Source: Oceanobacillus zhaokaii (GTDB lineage Bacteria > Bacillota > Bacilli > Bacillales > Amphibacillaceae). From it: a stretch of 64,000 nucleotides of DNA. A model generated the notes under the pieces. That model saw only the letters and a program-made list of their open reading frames with translations, did not search any database and had not been told where the DNA came from. This document shows, piece by piece, positions 48,201 to 57,889 of this stretch. Within the stretch, counting starts at the first letter, position 1, and the number at the start of each line of letters is the position of its first letter. The translations under genes were made by a program, and so were the position numbers. The stretch covers positions 1,807,001 through 1,871,000 of the forward strand of contig NZ_CP024848.1 in the NCBI RefSeq assembly GCF_003352005.1. Reading direction: 5' to 3'.

Positions 48201-49088
48201 ATGAATGGTATTTTGCCATTATGGAAGCCAAAAGGAATGACATCACATGATTGTGTGATGAAGTGCAGAAGGCTGTTTAAAACAAGAAAAGTTGGTCACA
48301 CTGGAACCCTCGATCCTGAAGTGGAAGGTGTATTGCCTATTTGTATTGGTGAAGCAACAAAAATAGTGTCATTTTTAACCGATACGAAAAAAACGTATAT
48401 CGCAGAAGTTAAATTGGGAGAGGCAACTGAAACAGAAGATGCCCAGGGGAAAATAATTGAAGAAAAGAAAGTAGCAAATCCCCCAACCATAGATAGCATA
48501 AAGGAAGTATTGCAATCTTTCATGGGAACGATTACACAAATTCCGCCAATGTATTCCGCTGTTAAGGTCAACGGACGAAAACTTTATGAATATGCAAGGG
48601 CAAATGAACCGGTGGAGCGACCAGAGCGTGAAATAACGATTTATGATATCCAGTTGTTATCAACGAATACAGATAGTTTCAAAATTAAGGTGCTTTGTTC
48701 AAAGGGTACGTATATCCGCACTCTATGTGTTGATATTGGTAAGAAATTAGGTTATCCTGCACATATGTCAGGATTAGTTCGGACAAATACCGGATCATTT
48801 TCCGAGAAAAATACAGTGACATTTGCTAATATAGAAGAGGCTGCAGAAAATAATGAACAAGAAAGATTGCTAGTTCCAATCATTCATGGCGTGGATCATT
48901 TGGACCGGTTGGATGTTGATGAAGCGACGAAATTCAAAGTTATGAATGGGCAAAAACTGAAGGCGCCAAAACACACCATCGAAACGGATCCATTCTTAGT
49001 TGTTCATCAGCAGCATTTATTAGCAATTTACCAAAACCACCCTGATAAACCGGAGGAAATTAAACCCGTTCGTGTTTTTAATGGGTGA
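48201..49088 (+). CDS. truB: tRNA pseudouridine-55 synthase TruB
   Basis: Makes pseudouridine 55 in tRNA. The 295 residues begin MNGILPLWKPKGMTSHD. The catalytic Asp is in VGHTGTLDPEVEGVLPICIG; YSAVKVNGRKLYEYAR and CSKGTYIRTLCVDIG also fit. It is preceded by GGAGCTGA and followed by ribF. Confidence 0.97.
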   Translation: MNGILPLWKPKGMTSHDCVMKCRRLFKTRKVGHTGTLDPEVEGVLPICIGEATKIVSFLTDTKKTYIAEVKLGEATETEDAQGKIIEEKKVANPPTIDSIKEVLQSFMGTITQIPPMYSAVKVNGRKLYEYARANEPVERPEREITIYDIQLLSTNTDSFKIKVLCSKGTYIRTLCVDIGKKLGYPAHMSGLVRTNTGSFSEKNTVTFANIEEAAENNEQERLLVPIIHGVDHLDRLDVDEATKFKVMNGQKLKAPKHTIETDPFLVVHQQHLLAIYQNHPDKPEEIKPVRVFNG

Positions 49089-49105
49089 GAAAGAAGTGAA
49101 AGAAT

Positions 49106-50044
49106 TTGAGAACATTTGAATTAACATACCCACATGCCTTAGTGCTGGATGAATTACCGAATACAATAAGTGCAATTGGATTTTTTGATGGTATACATAA
49201 AGGTCATCAGAAAGTAATTCAAACTGCAATTGATGAAGCTAAAGAGAAGAATATGGAGAGTGCTGTTATTTCCTTTCATCCTCATCCATCCGTAGTGTTA
49301 AAAAAAGACACGCAACACGTGAAATACATTACACCGATAAAAGAAAAAAAGGAAATGCTAAAACAATTAAATGTCGATCGATTATATATCATTAAATTTA
49401 ATCAAGAACTATCTAAATTATCTCCCCAAGAATTTATCGATCATTTTATAATCGGCTTGAATATTAAACATTTAGTAGCTGGATTTGATTATACATTTGG
49501 TCATAAGGGTAGTGGTAACATGAATAATATAGCTGACTATACGAGAGACAGATTTACGGTTACGACAATTAACAGGTACACATTGGATGACGAGAAGGTC
49601 AGTTCAACAAAAATTAGAGAGCTATTACGGACTGGAAGTGTGGAAGAAGCAAATCAGTTACTTGGAAGACCATTTAAGCTAGATGGAACCGTAATTAGAG
49701 GCGATCAGCGCGGCAGAGATCTTGGCTATCCAACCGCAAACTTAAGGATTAATCCAGATGCACTGCTTCCAAAGCAAGGAATTTATGCGGTGAAAGTAAT
49801 ATACAAGAATGAAACCTACGAGGGCATGGCTAGTATTGGAACAAACCCAACCTTTACTGCTGATCGCGAGGATCTTTCTGTCGAAGTTAATATATTTGAC
49901 TACAATAATGATTTATATGGTGAAGAGTTATACGTTGAGTGGCATAAATACATCCGTGATGAAGAGAAATTTGCAAATGCTGAGGAGTTAATCGATCAAT
50001 TAGCATTAGATGAGAAAAATATTCGTGCTTATTTTGGCAGATAA
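49106..50044 (+). CDS. ribF: Bifunctional riboflavin kinase/FAD synthetase
   Basis: Converts riboflavin to FMN and FAD. The 312 residues hold an N-terminal nucleotidyltransferase (IGFFDGIHKGHQKVI, FDYTFGHKGSG, SSTKIRELLRTG) and a C-terminal kinase (GDQRGRDLGYPTANL, GMASIGTNPTF). The TTG start has only a weak site (AAGTGAAAG), so the start is less certain than the gene itself. Confidence 0.95.
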   Translation: MRTFELTYPHALVLDELPNTISAIGFFDGIHKGHQKVIQTAIDEAKEKNMESAVISFHPHPSVVLKKDTQHVKYITPIKEKKEMLKQLNVDRLYIIKFNQELSKLSPQEFIDHFIIGLNIKHLVAGFDYTFGHKGSGNMNNIADYTRDRFTVTTINRYTLDDEKVSSTKIRELLRTGSVEEANQLLGRPFKLDGTVIRGDQRGRDLGYPTANLRINPDALLPKQGIYAVKVIYKNETYEGMASIGTNPTFTADREDLSVEVNIFDYNNDLYGEELYVEWHKYIRDEEKFANAEELIDQLALDEKNIRAYFGR

Positions 50045-50119
50045 TTAAAGTGCAGAATAACTATAATAATGTCAAAAAGCTGTGCTAAACTGTTTTTTAT
50101 CATGTGACTGCATTTTCTC

Positions 50120-50148
50120 TTGCATTTTATCAAAAAAAGGGTTATGCT
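50120..50148 (+). promoter_or_regulatory. Sigma-A promoter of rpsO
   Basis: -35 TTGCAT at 50120-50125, a 17-base spacer and -10 TATGCT at 50143-50148. The resulting 80-base leader (CGTTGCTTGG...GGGAACTGGGG) may fold as an S15 control site. Confidence 0.5.
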
Positions 50149-50235
50149 TATTTACGTAAAACCGTTGCTTGGCAAATCGTAACTCCGACGCTTGCTAGGG
50201 AACTGGGGATATAGAAATTATAGGAGGTGAGCCAG

Positions 50236-50505
50236 ATGGCTATTACACAAGAGCGTAAGAATGAAATTATCAATGAATACAAAGTTCATGATACAGATAC
50301 TGGTTCTCCAGAAGTACAAATCGCTGTACTAACTGAAGAAATCACAACTCTAAATGAACATTTACGTGTTCATAAAAAAGATCACCATTCACGTCGTGGT
50401 TTATTGAAAATGGTAGGTAAACGTCGTAATTTACTTAACTATCTTCGTAATAAAGATGTTACACGTTACCGCGAATTAATTAAACGACTTGGATTACGTC
50501 GATAA
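50236..50505 (+). CDS. rpsO: 30S ribosomal protein S15
   Basis: Primary 16S-binding ribosomal protein. The 89 residues are the exact family length and contain [16 protein letters not shown] and [32 protein letters not shown] fixes the start at ATG 50236, not the GTG at 50227. Confidence 0.98.
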   Translation: MAITQERKNEIINEYKVHDTDTGSPEVQIAVLTEEITTLNEHLRVHKKDHHSRRGLLKMVGKRRNLLNYLRNKDVTRYRELIKRLGLRR

Positions 50506-50509
50506 TCTT

Positions 50510-50536
50510 AAAAAGCAGGAGAAATCCTGCTTTTTC
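50510..50536 (+). terminator. Rho-independent terminator of rpsO
   Basis: AAAAGCAGGA pairs perfectly with TCCTGCTTTT across GAAA, with T residues following. Confidence 0.9.
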
Positions 50537-50577
50537 TATTATTATAAGGTATAATACATAAGATAAAGAAAATCGAA

Positions 50578-50606
50578 TTTACTTTTTTTCATTTAAAATA
50601 TAAAAT
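50578..50606 (+). promoter_or_regulatory. Candidate sigma-A promoter of pnp
   Basis: -35 TTTACT at 50578-50583, a 17-base spacer and -10 TAAAAT at 50601-50606, about 40 bases before pnp. It is moderate in quality, but a terminator lies upstream, so a promoter is expected here. Confidence 0.4.
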
Positions 50607-50645
50607 GGAAAATATATCGTGGTAATGAAAGGAGCACTTTAACTA

Positions 50646-52754
50646 ATGGCAGAAGAAAAACACGTATTTTCTACAGAAATTGCTGGAAAAACATTTACTG
50701 TAGAAATTGGAGAATTAGCGAAGCAAGCAAATGGTGCTTGTATGGTCCATTATGGAGATACATCGGTACTTGCAGTTGCAACAGCTTCAAAAGAACCAAA
50801 AGATTTACCATTTTTTCCATTAACAGTTAACTATGAAGAACGTTTATATGCAGTAGGAAAAATTCCTGGAGGCTTCATCAAACGTGAGGGTAGACCAAGT
50901 GAAAAGGCAATCCTTAATTCACGATTGATTGATCGACCAATTCGCCCACTGTTCCCAGATGGATTTAGAAATGAAGTCCAAGTAATTAGTATGGTCATGA
51001 GTGCTGATCAAGATTGTCCATCCGAAATTGCAGCAATGATTGGATCATCTATTGCATTAGGTGTTTCCGATATTCCATTCGCTGGTCCGATTGCAGGGGT
51101 ACATGTTGGAAGAGTTGACGGTGAATTTGTCATTAATCCAACTGTTGAACAAGCTGAGAAAAGCGACATTGAATTAACAGTAGCAGGAACGAAAGATGCG
51201 ATTAATATGGTTGAAGCGGGTGCATTTGAAGTACCTGAAGAAATCATGCTAGAAGCAATCCTTTTCGGTCACAAGGAAATTGTTCGTCTTGTTGAGTTCC
51301 AAGAGGAAATTGTAAAACAAATTGGCTTAGATAAGTTTGAAGTAGTGATATCTGAGTTCAATGAAGCGCTGGTTGCTCGATTGGAAGCAGAAGCAAAGGC
51401 TAAATTGCATGAAGCAATCCAAGTTCAAGAGAAGCATGCAAGAGATGATGCGATAAACCTTGTGAGAGAAGAAGTGCTAGCTTCATTTGAAGACGAAGAA
51501 GATATCAAAGAAGTTAAATCCATTTTAGATAAAATGGTGAAAGAAGAAGTACGACGATTAATTACGGTTGAGAAAATTCGTCCAGATGGAAGAAAAATTG
51601 ACGAAATCCGCCCGTTATCATCTCGAGTACATTTACTACCAAGAACACATGGTTCTGGATTATTTACACGTGGACAAACTCAAGCACTTAGTATTTGTAC
51701 ACTTGGAGCATTAGGTGATGTGCAAATTTTAGATGGACTTGATTTAGAAGAAACAAAACGATTTATGCACCATTATAATTTCCCGCAATTCAGCGTCGGG
51801 GAAACAGGGCCTATTCGAGGGCCAGGCCGTCGTGAAATTGGGCATGGCGCATTAGGTGAGCGTGCACTAGAAAAGGTAATCCCATCTGAGAAGGAATTTC
51901 CATATACGATTCGTTTAGTTTCGGAAGTACTAGAATCAAATGGATCTACATCCCAAGCAAGTATTTGTGCTAGTACATTAGCTATGATGGACGCAGGTGT
52001 GCCAATTAAAGCGCCAGTTGCGGGAATTGCTATGGGCCTAGTGAAAACTGGCGATGATTATACTATTTTAACGGATATTCAAGGTATGGAAGACGCACTT
52101 GGTGACATGGACTTTAAAGTTGCTGGAACTGCAAAAGGTGTCACTGCATTACAAATGGATATTAAAATCGAAGGATTATCCAATGAGATTTTATCAGAAG
52201 CATTGGCACAGGCTAAGAAAGGTCGTATGCAAATCTTAGATTCCATGTTAGCTACGATTAATCAACCAAAATCTGAGCTTTCTGAGTATGCACCTAAAAT
52301 CTTAACAATGGAAATAAATCCAGATAAAATCCGTGATGTTATTGGACCTGGCGGGAAGCAAATTAATAAAATCATTGATGAAACAGGCGTTAAGATTGAT
52401 ATCGAACAGGATGGTAAAGTCTTTATCTCCTCAACAAACGCATCAATGAATAAAGAAGCACAGAAGATTATTGAAGACATTGTTCGAGAAGTAGAAGTTG
52501 GGCAAATGTACCTAGGTACTGTTAAACGAATTGAAAAATTCGGAGCATTTGTTGAGCTGTTTAAAGGTAAGGACGGACTCGTTCATATCTCTGAATTAGC
52601 AGAAGAAAGAACAAATAAAGTTGAAGACGCCGTATCTATTGGCGATCAAATCATGGTAAAAGTAAAAGAAATTGATCGTCAAGGACGAATTAATCTATCT
52701 CGCAAGGCTGTTTTAATTGAAGATAGAGAACGAAAAGAGAAGGCAAATCAATAA
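50646..52754 (+). CDS. pnp: Polyribonucleotide nucleotidyltransferase (PNPase)
   Basis: 3'-to-5' phosphorolytic exoribonuclease of the degradosome-like network. The 702 residues comprise two RNase PH domains (first with [31 protein letters not shown], second with [12 protein letters not shown] and [15 protein letters not shown]), a KH domain ([18 protein letters not shown]) and an S1 domain ([17 protein letters not shown]). AAAGGAG precedes ATG. Confidence 0.98.
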   Translation: MAEEKHVFSTEIAGKTFTVEIGELAKQANGACMVHYGDTSVLAVATASKEPKDLPFFPLTVNYEERLYAVGKIPGGFIKREGRPSEKAILNSRLIDRPIRPLFPDGFRNEVQVISMVMSADQDCPSEIAAMIGSSIALGVSDIPFAGPIAGVHVGRVDGEFVINPTVEQAEKSDIELTVAGTKDAINMVEAGAFEVPEEIMLEAILFGHKEIVRLVEFQEEIVKQIGLDKFEVVISEFNEALVARLEAEAKAKLHEAIQVQEKHARDDAINLVREEVLASFEDEEDIKEVKSILDKMVKEEVRRLITVEKIRPDGRKIDEIRPLSSRVHLLPRTHGSGLFTRGQTQALSICTLGALGDVQILDGLDLEETKRFMHHYNFPQFSVGETGPIRGPGRREIGHGALGERALEKVIPSEKEFPYTIRLVSEVLESNGSTSQASICASTLAMMDAGVPIKAPVAGIAMGLVKTGDDYTILTDIQGMEDALGDMDFKVAGTAKGVTALQMDIKIEGLSNEILSEALAQAKKGRMQILDSMLATINQPKSELSEYAPKILTMEINPDKIRDVIGPGGKQINKIIDETGVKIDIEQDGKVFISSTNASMNKEAQKIIEDIVREVEVGQMYLGTVKRIEKFGAFVELFKGKDGLVHISELAEERTNKVEDAVSIGDQIMVKVKEIDRQGRINLSRKAVLIEDRERKEKANQ

Positions 52755-52770
52755 TTTATATAAAGTTTGA

Positions 52771-52803
52771 AAAAGGAAGCTGGAGAATCAGTTTCTTTTT
52801 TTA
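52771..52803 (+). terminator. Rho-independent terminator of pnp
   Basis: GAAGCTG pairs with CAGTTTC (one G-U pair) across GAGAAT and a run of T follows. Confidence 0.8.
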
Positions 52804-53051
52804 TACCCATTTTTTTGTGGCAATATATAAAGTGCAATCTAAATAGGTGCGATATTAATTTTCGCTCTTGAAACAGTAGGTTTTCCCCGGGAAAAGTGGT
52901 CTGCTCCATCGAAAGAAGACAGCTTCCAACGGATTTTTAGTCGTTGCTTTTCCGAAAGAGTATCCTGTCCTACGATCCAATCATCAACAGCCGTAAGAGA
53001 GTGTAATGCTGCACCTGAACTGATGGAAAAAGGTAGCTAACGAACAATTCC

Positions 53052-53176
53052 GGCGGAAAAAATACACGTAGACTCCTGCGGGAAGAAGAGCCTAGGTTAG
53101 ACTTCGAAGCGCGCTAGCATAAGAAGGCTCACTAGTTCCCCGCGGAAAGCGAAGTGTATTTTCGGAGCGACTGGCC
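53052..53176. repeat. Palindromic intergenic repeat, family 2, copy B
   Basis: GGCGGAAAAAATACACGTAG on the left is inverted relative to GGAAAGCGAAGTGTATTTTC on the right, with GACTCCTGCGGG and TTCCCCGCGG between. It matches 42675-42810 in the right half, ending ...GTGTATTTTCGGAGCG. It lies inside the AAAGTGC-bounded segment of the pnp-ylxY gap. Confidence 0.7.
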
Positions 53177-53336
53177 CAAGAGTATTTGATATTCTAAGTT
53201 ATTTCGCACTTTACATCTACTCGTTACTATTAATTTCCAGAAAGTGTAGACTTTAAGAAAACAGCATTGGAAAATGATTTGTATTGGTATAAACCTGTCC
53301 ATCCTATGCATAAAGATGTATGGGAGGGATAAAACG

Positions 53337-54278
53337 ATGAAACACTATCGTAAGTATGTTAATTTATTTATTTTTACAATCCTAGTCATTTTAACATTCA
53401 ATTCGCAATATAATCCATTTCAGATACGAGACGTTCCGATCTTCTCACAAAATAAAAAAGAAGATGCCTTGTATCAAGAGATTTTAGACAAACAATCAAA
53501 CTATCAGGAACAACCGCAAAACGCTTATATTGATGACGTCTGGAAAAAAACACCAGGAAGAAATGGACTTGCGGTTGATGTTGATAAATCCTATGAAAAA
53601 ATGAAAGGAGCAGGGATATTTGATGACTCCTTACTCGTTTATAAGCAGATAGAACCAGAAATCTCGCTTTCTGACCTTCCAGCTTCACCAATTTATCGTG
53701 GACATCCAGATAAGAAAATGGTTGCTTTAATGATAAATGTATCCTGGGGAACTGAGCATATTCCTTCAATATTGAAAACACTGCAAGAGAATAAAGTGAA
53801 GGCAACGTTTTTTATTGAAGGAAAGTGGGCAAAGGAAAATTCTGAATTAGTTAAAATGATTGATGAACAAGGCCATATTATTGGTAATCATGCATATAAC
53901 CACCCTGACATGGCAAGAATATCCAACCAAGATATTGTTGAACAAATTGCACAAACTAATGAAATACTAAGTGCAATAACAGAGAAAACACCAAAATGGT
54001 TTGCACCTCCAAGTGGAAGTTTTAATGAACAGGTAGTACAATCTGCTTATAACCTAAAAATGGAAACGATTCTATGGACAGTAGATACCATTGATTGGAA
54101 GAAACCATCTGTATCTGTTATGATGAATCGAGTAAATAGTAAGCTGCATCCGGGAGCAACAATCTTAATGCATCCTACCCCTGTTATCGCTGAAGGACTT
54201 GATTTATTGATTAAAAGTATTAAAGAAAATGAATATCGAATTGGCACTATTGATAAACTATTAAGTAACGATAGATAA
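53337..54278 (+). CDS. ylxY: Polysaccharide-deacetylase-like sporulation protein YlxY
   Basis: Membrane-anchored NodB-fold protein conserved downstream of pnp in Bacilli. The 313 residues have an N-terminal TM (about 7-22) and the NodB domain from about 120. The metal-binding H-x3-H is present (NHAYNHPD), but the first motif reads MINVSWG instead of TFDDG, so the catalytic Asp is missing. Activity is therefore doubtful, as in other YlxY proteins. GGGAGGGA precedes ATG 53337; the longer frame from 53274 lacks a site. Confidence 0.88.
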   Translation: MKHYRKYVNLFIFTILVILTFNSQYNPFQIRDVPIFSQNKKEDALYQEILDKQSNYQEQPQNAYIDDVWKKTPGRNGLAVDVDKSYEKMKGAGIFDDSLLVYKQIEPEISLSDLPASPIYRGHPDKKMVALMINVSWGTEHIPSILKTLQENKVKATFFIEGKWAKENSELVKMIDEQGHIIGNHAYNHPDMARISNQDIVEQIAQTNEILSAITEKTPKWFAPPSGSFNEQVVQSAYNLKMETILWTVDTIDWKKPSVSVMMNRVNSKLHPGATILMHPTPVIAEGLDLLIKSIKENEYRIGTIDKLLSNDR

Positions 54279-54336
54279 TGGAAATGATGTTAGCTGGTAT
54301 AGTGAAGCCTTGATTCAAATTATAGGAGGAACCGTA

Positions 54337-55560
54337 TTGATAGATAAACATAATTGTAAAAACGGAGTTAGAATTGTATTGGAAAAAATACCTGCTGTAC
54401 GTTCAGTAACCATTGGTATTTGGGTGTTAACAGGTTCTCGTAATGAGGATAACCAAAATAATGGTATTTCCCATTTTATTGAGCATATGCTTTTTAAAGG
54501 TACTAAGACGAGAACAGCTCAAGATATTGCGGAAGCATTTGATGCTATTGGTGGACAAATAAATGCGTTCACATCAAAAGAATATACTTGTTTCTATGCG
54601 AAAGTATTGGATACTCATAAGGAGCATGCATTAGAAATTTTGGCAGATATGTTCTTTAACTCTACTTTCAACGAAGATGAAATGGAACGGGAAAAGAAAG
54701 TAGTATTTGAAGAAATTAAAATGTATGAGGATACACCAGATGATATAGTCCATGACTTATTAGCAAGGGCGTCTTTCGGAAAGCATCCATTAGGTTATTC
54801 AATCTTAGGTACAGAGGAACAATTGAAATCCTTTAAACCAGATGATTTACGCACTTACATTAAAGACCGTTACACACCTGATAATGTTGTTATTTCTGTT
54901 GCGGGAAATGTTGAAAAATCTTTTATAAATAATATTGAAAATTATTTCGGTTCCTATCAGTCGAAAAACAGCCAATCGACCATTTTGAAACCAACTTTCT
55001 TAGCGAATAATATTGAACAATTTAAGGATACAGAGCAAGCACATTTATGTTTCGGATTTAGCGGGCTCCCAGTTGGTGATGAAAATGCGTACAGCTTGGT
55101 CATAATGAATAATGTGTTAGGCGGTAGTATGAGCTCAAGGTTATTTCAGGATGTCAGGGAGAAGCAAGGTTTAGCCTATTCCGTATTCTCTTATCATTCA
55201 TCGTTTTTAGATAATGGATTATTAACGATCTATGCTGGTACTGGAAAAGAACAATTACCGCTACTTCGGGATACAATCAAGCAGACTGTAGAGACCCTGA
55301 TTGATAAAGGGGTAACGGATAAAGAATTACATAATAGTAAGGAGCAATTAAAAGGGAATCTAATGTTAGGCCTAGAAAGTACAAGCAGTCGAATGAATAG
55401 AAATGGCCGGAATGAATTATTATTACAACGGCATCGTACATTGGATGAAATGATACGTGAAATTGATGCAGTTAGTCATGAGTCGATTCAAAAAGTAATT
55501 GATTCCACCTTTAATAAACCGGCTTCCATGGCATTGATTGGACCAGATAAAATGAATTAA
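54337..55560 (+). CDS. mlpA: M16-family zinc protease MlpA (YmxG)
   Basis: Processing-peptidase-like protease. The 407 residues have the inverted zinc motif HFIEH (H46, E49, H50), followed by the distal Glu region REKKVVFEEIKMYED. The C-terminal M16 half with the GGSMSSRLFQDVREKQGLAYSV segment is complete. TTG 54337 follows AGGAGGA by six bases; the frame opens earlier at 54310 but without a site. It lies 58 bases after ylxY. Confidence 0.95.
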   Translation: MIDKHNCKNGVRIVLEKIPAVRSVTIGIWVLTGSRNEDNQNNGISHFIEHMLFKGTKTRTAQDIAEAFDAIGGQINAFTSKEYTCFYAKVLDTHKEHALEILADMFFNSTFNEDEMEREKKVVFEEIKMYEDTPDDIVHDLLARASFGKHPLGYSILGTEEQLKSFKPDDLRTYIKDRYTPDNVVISVAGNVEKSFINNIENYFGSYQSKNSQSTILKPTFLANNIEQFKDTEQAHLCFGFSGLPVGDENAYSLVIMNNVLGGSMSSRLFQDVREKQGLAYSVFSYHSSFLDNGLLTIYAGTGKEQLPLLRDTIKQTVETLIDKGVTDKELHNSKEQLKGNLMLGLESTSSRMNRNGRNELLLQRHRTLDEMIREIDAVSHESIQKVIDSTFNKPASMALIGPDKMN

Positions 55561-55631
55561 TAAGACTATCTAACATAGCTGCTCTTTACTCGCATATATA
55601 TGTATTACATAGTACAAATGGGGGTAATGCG

Positions 55632-55871
55632 ATGCGTTTCAAGGATATCAGCGGCAAAGAGATTGTCAATGTAAACGAAGGTACACGACTCGGGATATTA
55701 GGACAAACCGATTTAGAAATTAATGAGCAGACGGGACAAATCGAAGCTTTTATAATTCCAAATTATAAGTGGTTTGGATTAAAAAAAGAGGGAGATGAAA
55801 CGAAAATCCGTTGGCAATCCATTAAAAAAATTGGTGAAGATATGATTATGGTAGAAACAGACACATTTTAG
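55632..55871 (+). CDS. ymxH: Sporulation-type PRC-barrel protein YmxH (YlmC/YmxH family)
   Basis: Short beta-barrel protein of the YlmC/YmxH family. The 79 residues begin MRFKDISGKEIVNVNEGTRLG and include the IRWQSIKKIGEDMIMVE end. Its role is not well defined. GGGGGTAA precedes ATG. A repeat element overlaps the last base of its stop codon. Confidence 0.9.
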   Translation: MRFKDISGKEIVNVNEGTRLGILGQTDLEINEQTGQIEAFIIPNYKWFGLKKEGDETKIRWQSIKKIGEDMIMVETDTF

Positions 55872-56184
55872 TGCGGGTTCAAAAGGAGGATAAAAAGACC
55901 GAGTCGGTTAAGAACGCATCGTCCTGATGCAACACCGACACTAGCACGTCCTGTGCGTCGAAAGTTCGAGGCGGCGTAGCTTTGAGTAGCGGGCTTTCAC
56001 AGGATGTGGTGACTTCTGCGTTGTCCAGAGGACGTGGACGGTTTTAGTAGAATTTCCTTTAATGTTTTAGCGTGAGCAAACGATCTTGCACGCAGGAAAA
56101 GGGTTTTCTTTTTCAAGGAACGGAAAAGAAAGCCAACTAGAAACATCGATGTGTCATTTTTACCGGACTTTTTGAACATCCTCT
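55871..56184 (+). repeat. Inverted-repeat-bounded element, long copy 2, carrying an RNA motif
   Basis: A 314-base element. The left end GTGCGGGTTCAAAAGGAGGA starts at the last base of the ymxH stop; the right end CCGGACTTTTTGAACATCCT ends at about 56184. GTTCAAAA and TTTTGAAC are inverted repeats. It matches 16771-16981 over its outer parts and RNA motif, but has roughly 100 additional bases (about 55991-56110). Confidence 0.92.
55903..55968 (+). ncRNA. Bacillaceae-1-like structured RNA (copy 2)
   Basis: GTCGGT (55903-55908) pairs with ACCGAC (55934-55939) and encloses GCATC-GTCCT-GATGC. Then GCAC-GTCCT-GTGC (55944-55956) and CGAA-AG-TTCG follow. Differences from copy 1 fall in unpaired bases (AGT to AAC before ACCGAC), which supports a folded RNA. 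Confidence 0.7.
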
Positions 56185-56231
56185 ATTATAAAATCTTTAG
56201 AAACTGGCTGAGCCCAGTTCCAATAAGACTT

Positions 56232-56275
56232 AGGCTAATATCACAAAGCGGTGATATTGGCCTTTTACTTTTTTA
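56232..56275 (+). terminator. Rho-independent terminator before dpaA
   Basis: AGGCTAATATCAC pairs with GTGATATTGGCCT (one G-U pair) across AAAGCG, with a T-rich run after it. It isolates the dpaAB operon from upstream transcription. Confidence 0.85.
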
Positions 56276-56290
56276 TTCAAAACTCCTTAT

Positions 56291-56318
56291 CACTCTCGGG
56301 CGCTCTCGACATAAGCTA
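56291..56318 (+). promoter_or_regulatory. Sigma-K-like promoter of dpaAB
   Basis: CAC at 56291-56293, a 16-base spacer and CATAAGCTA at 56310-56318 match the sigma-K form AC-N16-CATAnnnTA. The spoVF operon of B. subtilis is under sigma-K in the mother cell, so the site fits the job of the genes. Confidence 0.65.
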
Positions 56319-56363
56319 TTAAGAAGATATTTTAGGAACTTTAGGTTTGGAGGGTATTAGATA

Positions 56364-57248
56364 ATGAGTCAAATAATTGCGGTGATTGGTGGCGATGCCA
56401 GGTACCTGGAATTAATTCGGCAATTACAAACGCTACCGGATGCAATCATTATGCTAGTTGGCTATGATAAGTTGGAGCAAGGTTTTATCGGGCTAAAACA
56501 GGTAGACTTTAATGAGCTAGAGCTAGATAAACTGGATGCGATAGTTTTACCAATTACTGGAACTGATTCAGAGGGATATGTAGAGACGATATTTTCCGAT
56601 CAGACGATCCAATTAACGAAAGAATGGTTTGACAGGATTAAGGAATCGACTATTGTTTTTACTGGAATCTCAAATGATTATTTAAATGCAATTTCTGCTA
56701 ATGCTGCTATCTCACTAATTCCATTATTGGATCGTGATGATGTGGCAATTTATAATTCCATCCCTACAGCAGAGGGTGCGATAATGATGGCCATTGAAAA
56801 TACGGATTACACAATTCATTCTTCGCGTGTCATTGTCACTGGTTTTGGCAGAGTTGGAAACACAGTTGCGAATAAGTTCTCAGCTCTTGGTGCAAAAGTG
56901 GCAGTCAGTGCTAGAAATATTAAGGATTTAGCAAGAATTAATGAGATGGGATTAACGGCATTTCCGCTCGAAAAATTATCCGATTTTACAAGAGAATGCG
57001 ATTTATTAATAAATACCATTCCAGCGCATGTCGTTGACCAAAAGGCGATTCAACAACTGCCTACAAGTGCAGTGATTATTGATCTTGCTTCAAAACCGGG
57101 TGGTACTGATTTTGAATATGCACGAAAACGTGGAATAAAAGCAATCTTAGCAAGAAGTTTACCAAGTATTGTTGCACCGAAAACGGCGGGGAAGATCTTG
57201 GGTGATGTAGTGAAACAAATTTTGATGGAAGAAAGGAGTACATCATGA
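56364..57248 (+). CDS. dpaA: Dipicolinate synthase subunit A (SpoVFA)
   Basis: Subunit of the enzyme that oxidises dihydrodipicolinate to dipicolinic acid for the spore core. The 294 residues have a short N-terminal domain and a C-terminal Rossmann domain with VIVTGFGRVGNTVANKFSALGAKV, the NAD(P)-binding motif. GGAGGG precedes ATG. It overlaps dpaB by four bases (ATGA). Confidence 0.96.
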   Translation: MSQIIAVIGGDARYLELIRQLQTLPDAIIMLVGYDKLEQGFIGLKQVDFNELELDKLDAIVLPITGTDSEGYVETIFSDQTIQLTKEWFDRIKESTIVFTGISNDYLNAISANAAISLIPLLDRDDVAIYNSIPTAEGAIMMAIENTDYTIHSSRVIVTGFGRVGNTVANKFSALGAKVAVSARNIKDLARINEMGLTAFPLEKLSDFTRECDLLINTIPAHVVDQKAIQQLPTSAVIIDLASKPGGTDFEYARKRGIKAILARSLPSIVAPKTAGKILGDVVKQILMEERSTS

Positions 57249-57835
57249 GCTTGGCTGGTAAACGAATTGGATTTGGTTTGACAGGATCTCACCATACGTA
57301 TAGCAAAGCATTTAAGATAATGGAAAAGCTTGTTTCTGATCAGGTCGAAGTGATTCCTATTGTTTCTCACACCGTAATGACTATGGATACGAAATTTGGT
57401 AAGGGTGCAGAGCATATTGAAAAGATAGAAGCAATCACTGGAAAAAAAGTAATTTCGACTATTCCAGATGCAGAACCACTTGGTCCCGATTATCCACTCG
57501 ATTGTTTGATCATTGCCCCGCTGACAGGTAATTCATTAAGTAAGCTTGCGAATGCTCATACCGATAATGCGGTTTTGATGGCAGCCAAATCAACGATACG
57601 TAATGAAAAGCCAATTATTTTAGGAATTACAACCAATGATGCACTTGGATTAAATGGAGTAAATTTGATGAGATTAATGAATAGCAAACATGTTTACTTT
57701 ATTCCATTTGGTCAAGATAATCCTTTCAAAAAACCTAACTCATTAGTAGCAGATTTGGATTATTTAGAAGCAGCTGTAAATTCTGCGCTTGAAGGTAAAC
57801 AACTCCAACCCGTAATTATTCCTTTTATTCGCTAA
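57245..57835 (+). CDS. dpaB: Dipicolinate synthase subunit B (SpoVFB)
   Basis: Flavoprotein-like partner of DpaA. The 196 residues start MSLAGKRIGFGLTGSHHTYSK and contain CLIIAPLTGNSLSKLANAHTDNAVLMAAKST, typical of the flavoprotein decarboxylase fold. Translational coupling to dpaA is likely. Confidence 0.96.
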   Translation: MSLAGKRIGFGLTGSHHTYSKAFKIMEKLVSDQVEVIPIVSHTVMTMDTKFGKGAEHIEKIEAITGKKVISTIPDAEPLGPDYPLDCLIIAPLTGNSLSKLANAHTDNAVLMAAKSTIRNEKPIILGITTNDALGLNGVNLMRLMNSKHVYFIPFGQDNPFKKPNSLVADLDYLEAAVNSALEGKQLQPVIIPFIR

Positions 57836-57889
57836 AGTGTGATAAGATAGTAAAAATATTAGAAATACATTACAGGAGGAATCTTACAA

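Larger units (their letters stand above)
52755..53336. other. pnp-ylxY intergenic region
   Basis: About 580 bases without a gene. It holds the pnp terminator and a region (about 52826-53214) that begins with ATAAAGTGCAATCTAAA and ends with TTATTTCGCACTTTA, which are imperfect inverted repeats. Family 2 repeat copy B lies inside it. Confidence 0.55.

Noticed and set aside
56151..56360. Short plus-strand frame before dpaA
   Set aside because: It starts inside the repeat element and crosses a terminator and the sigma-K promoter; not a gene.
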